Positions 6,737 to 8,448 of a stretch of DNA of 8,448 nucleotides are shown here, piece after piece. How positions within the stretch are numbered: the stretch's first letter is position 1; each line of letters begins with the position of its first letter. The notes under the pieces were generated by a model. It searched no databases. It was not told where the DNA came from and saw only the letters and a list, made by a program, of their open reading frames with translations. Origin of the DNA: an uncultured Mucispirillum sp. (GTDB taxonomy: Bacteria; Chrysiogenota; Deferribacteres; Deferribacterales; Mucispirillaceae); the NCBI GenBank assembly GCA_945947845.1, contig CAMEZN010000061.1, forward strand, positions 1 to 8,448. Direction: 5' to 3'. Made by a program: the position numbers and the translations under genes.

Positions 6737-7404
6737 GCAAATCTATATTTATTACAGGAACAGGCACTGACATAGGTAAAACTTATGTTTCAGCATTGAT
6801 TATGAAAAAAATGATTAGTGAAAATATGAATGCCTGTTATTTTAAGCCGGTATTAAGTGGAGCAGAAAACCGCGGTGGTCAAATATATGCTGGTGATATT
6901 GAGTATGTGAAGGAAGTAAGTGGATTAAATGAAGATACTTTTAATATGGGTTCATTTATTTATGAATATCCAGCTTCGCCACATCTTTCTGCAAAGCTTG
7001 AAAACAAGCCTTTTAATATGGAAAAAGTAATAAATGACTATAATAAATTATCAGAAAAATATGAATATATTTTAATAGAGGGTGCAGGCGGTATTTTCTG
7101 CCCTTTTACTGATGATTTTGAACCAGTTTATACAAAAGAGATTATTAAGTCCCTTAATACATCATGTATTTTAGTATCAAATACAACACTAGGTGCAATT
7201 AATAATGTTATGCTTTCTATCTACTATATGAGAGATAAACAGATAGATATTAAAGGAATAATTTTCAACGGCTACAAAGACAGCCTTATAGAGCAGGAAA
7301 ATATTAAGTTTATTATTAAACATTCAAGGCTTAAACTTCTTTCTGTTGTGAACTATAAAGATAATAGTATAAACATAGATTTAAAAAATATTTTTGGTGA
7401 ATAA
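6733..7404 (+). CDS. bioD: ATP-dependent dethiobiotin synthetase BioD
   Basis: Closes the ureido ring: 7,8-diaminopelargonate plus CO2 and ATP gives dethiobiotin, the substrate of BioB. The 223-residue product is of usual length. It starts MSKSIFITGTGTDIGKT, with the P-loop GTGTDIGKT at 9-17; then FKPVLSG with K38, AGD with D55 (metal-binding position), SPHLSA (82-87), EGAGG (116-120), LGAINNVMLS (153-162) and N179 in the nucleotide-base-binding segment IIFNG. All positions expected for activity appear present. The start is TTG, overlapping the bioB stop codon (TTGA), supported by GGAG eight bases upstream and by alignment of the N-terminus with E. coli BioD, which also begins MSK and then FVTGTDTEVGKT. 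Ends one base before the bioA start. Confidence 0.96.
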   Translation: MSKSIFITGTGTDIGKTYVSALIMKKMISENMNACYFKPVLSGAENRGGQIYAGDIEYVKEVSGLNEDTFNMGSFIYEYPASPHLSAKLENKPFNMEKVINDYNKLSEKYEYILIEGAGGIFCPFTDDFEPVYTKEIIKSLNTSCILVSNTTLGAINNVMLSIYYMRDKQIDIKGIIFNGYKDSLIEQENIKFIIKHSRLKLLSVVNYKDNSINIDLKNIFGE

Positions 7405-7405
7405 G

Positions 7406-8448
7406 ATGGAAAAAAATATATCACTTGAAGAAAAAGATTTACAATATATATGGCACCCATGCTCTCAAATGAAAGATTATGAAAGCCTTGCACCAATGAT
7501 TATAGAAAAAGGCAAAGGCATTTATCTTTACGATATATACGGCAAAGAATATATTGATATAATAAGTTCTTGGTGGTGCAACCTTTTAGGGCACTGTAAT
7601 GATAAAATAAGCGGTGCAGTAAAAGAACAGCTTGATAAATTAGAACATGTTATATTTGCAAATTTTTCCCATACTGGTGCTATAAATTTAAGTGAGAAAC
7701 TTGTTAAAATTGCCCCTAAGGGTTTAAATAAATGTAATTTTTCAGATAACGGCTCAGCTGCTGTTGAAAGTGCATTAAAAATGAGTTTCCAGTATCAATA
7801 CCAAAGCGGCCACCCTGAAAAAAGAAGGTTTATGTGTTTAAGTGAAGGCTACCATGGTGAAACTATTGGTGCACTTTCTGTTGGTGCTCTTGATTTATAT
7901 GCAAAAATTTATGAACCTATTTTAATTGATTCAATAAGGATTACTGCTCCGGATTGTTACAGATGCCCTTTTAATAAACACAGGGATTCATGCAGCACAG
8001 AATGTTTTATATATGCAGAAGCAGCCTTTGAAAAATACGGCAGAGAAACTTGTGCAATTATATTAGAGCCGCTTTTACAAGGCAGTGCAGGAATGAGAAT
8101 TTATCCAAAAGAGTATCTTGTAAAATTGAGAAATATCTGCAATAAATACGGAGTAATTTTAATTGCAGATGAAATAGCAACAGGCTTTGGCAGAACAGGC
8201 AGAATGTTTGCCTTTGACCATGCTGGTGTCAGCCCTGATATTATGTGTATATCAAAAGGTTTAACAGGCGGATATATGCCAATGTCTATCACTATGACAA
8301 CAGATGAAATTTATTATGCTTTTTATGATGACTATAATAAGGGAAAAGCATTTATGCACTCACACACATACAGCGGAAATCCACTAGGCTGTGCTGCTGC
8401 AAATGCCGGTCTTGATATTTTAGATCAGGATAATATAATAGAAAAAGC
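7406..8448 (+). CDS. bioA: Adenosylmethionine-8-amino-7-oxononanoate aminotransferase BioA, C-terminus missing
   Basis: PLP enzyme converting KAPA to DAPA, the step before BioD. The first 347 codons are present; about 80-110 residues lie beyond the right edge. Visible marks: WHPCSQMKDY (16-25), SSWWCNLLGH (54-63), SDNGSAAVESALKM (113-126), GYHGET (148-153), the PLP-ring aspartate D255 in ADEIATGFGRTG, the Schiff-base lysine K284 in ISKGLTGGYMP, and HSHTYSGNPLGC (318-329). The sequence reads closer to Bacillus-type BioA/BioK (QMKDY, GFGRTG, KGLTGGY, FYDDY) than to E. coli BioA; the Bacillus enzyme uses lysine as amino donor, so the donor here is uncertain. A four-cysteine insert, CYRCP...C...C, lies at 184-200. 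GGTGA upstream of the ATG acts as ribosome binding site within the end of bioD, and a stop-to-start gap of one base shows tight coupling. Confidence 0.95.
   Translation, partial: MEKNISLEEKDLQYIWHPCSQMKDYESLAPMIIEKGKGIYLYDIYGKEYIDIISSWWCNLLGHCNDKISGAVKEQLDKLEHVIFANFSHTGAINLSEKLVKIAPKGLNKCNFSDNGSAAVESALKMSFQYQYQSGHPEKRRFMCLSEGYHGETIGALSVGALDLYAKIYEPILIDSIRITAPDCYRCPFNKHRDSCSTECFIYAEAAFEKYGRETCAIILEPLLQGSAGMRIYPKEYLVKLRNICNKYGVILIADEIATGFGRTGRMFAFDHAGVSPDIMCISKGLTGGYMPMSITMTTDEIYYAFYDDYNKGKAFMHSHTYSGNPLGCAAANAGLDILDQDNIIEK

Noticed and set aside
8101..8292. 63-codon minus-strand open frame inside bioA
   Set aside because: Antisense shadow covering the conserved PLP-binding part of bioA.

Overview
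This is an AT-rich window (by eye roughly 30% G+C) made up of ordinary, densely packed bacterial genes on two divergent transcription units. No RNA gene, insertion sequence, CRISPR array or phage gene is visible, and no gap between genes exceeds about 190 bases. Low G+C, a single long Rel-type (p)ppGpp enzyme, a PseB-like sugar nucleotide dehydratase (pseudaminic acid, usually flagellin decoration) and a biotin synthase with anaerobe-type sequence features suggest a motile, anaerobic Gram-negative bacterium. A Deferribacterota gut anaerobe such as Mucispirillum is my best guess, made from overall feel and not from a database match.

Minus-strand unit (right to left): recJ (single-strand exonuclease, 4070 to 2313), rel (bifunctional (p)ppGpp synthetase/hydrolase, 2242 to 194), then the first 35 codons of a pseB-like gene (107 to the window edge). 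Rel loses its frame inside the C-terminal ACT domain near an A6 run. The missing ACT strands and helix can be read in another frame down to position 124, 16 bases before the pseB start, so this copy of rel has a frameshift (mutation, small deletion or assembly error). rel also has its own good sigma70-type promoter in the recJ-rel gap.

Plus-strand unit (left to right): birA - bioY - bioB - bioD - bioA, tightly coupled with 4-base overlaps or 1-base gaps. birA encodes the dual biotin-protein ligase and repressor, bioY the biotin uptake protein, and bioA, bioD and bioB the last three steps of biotin synthesis (KAPA to DAPA to dethiobiotin to biotin). bioA runs off the right edge. bioF and the pimelate-branch genes are not in the window.

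The 191-base divergent region (4071-4261) is the most informative regulatory stretch. It carries a textbook BirA operator (9-bp half-sites, 14-base spacer) whose two half-sites each contain a perfect TTGACA -35 hexamer, one facing birA and the bio genes and the other facing recJ and rel. Biotin-loaded BirA could therefore repress both directions, which would link recJ (and perhaps rel) transcription to biotin status. A 25-bp near-perfect AT-rich palindrome lies just ahead of recJ.

I see no wholly new system. The points worth a second look are the broken ACT domain of Rel, the shared BirA operator, the replaced cluster ligand in BioB that points to the type II (4Fe-5S) class, and a four-cysteine insert in BioA.
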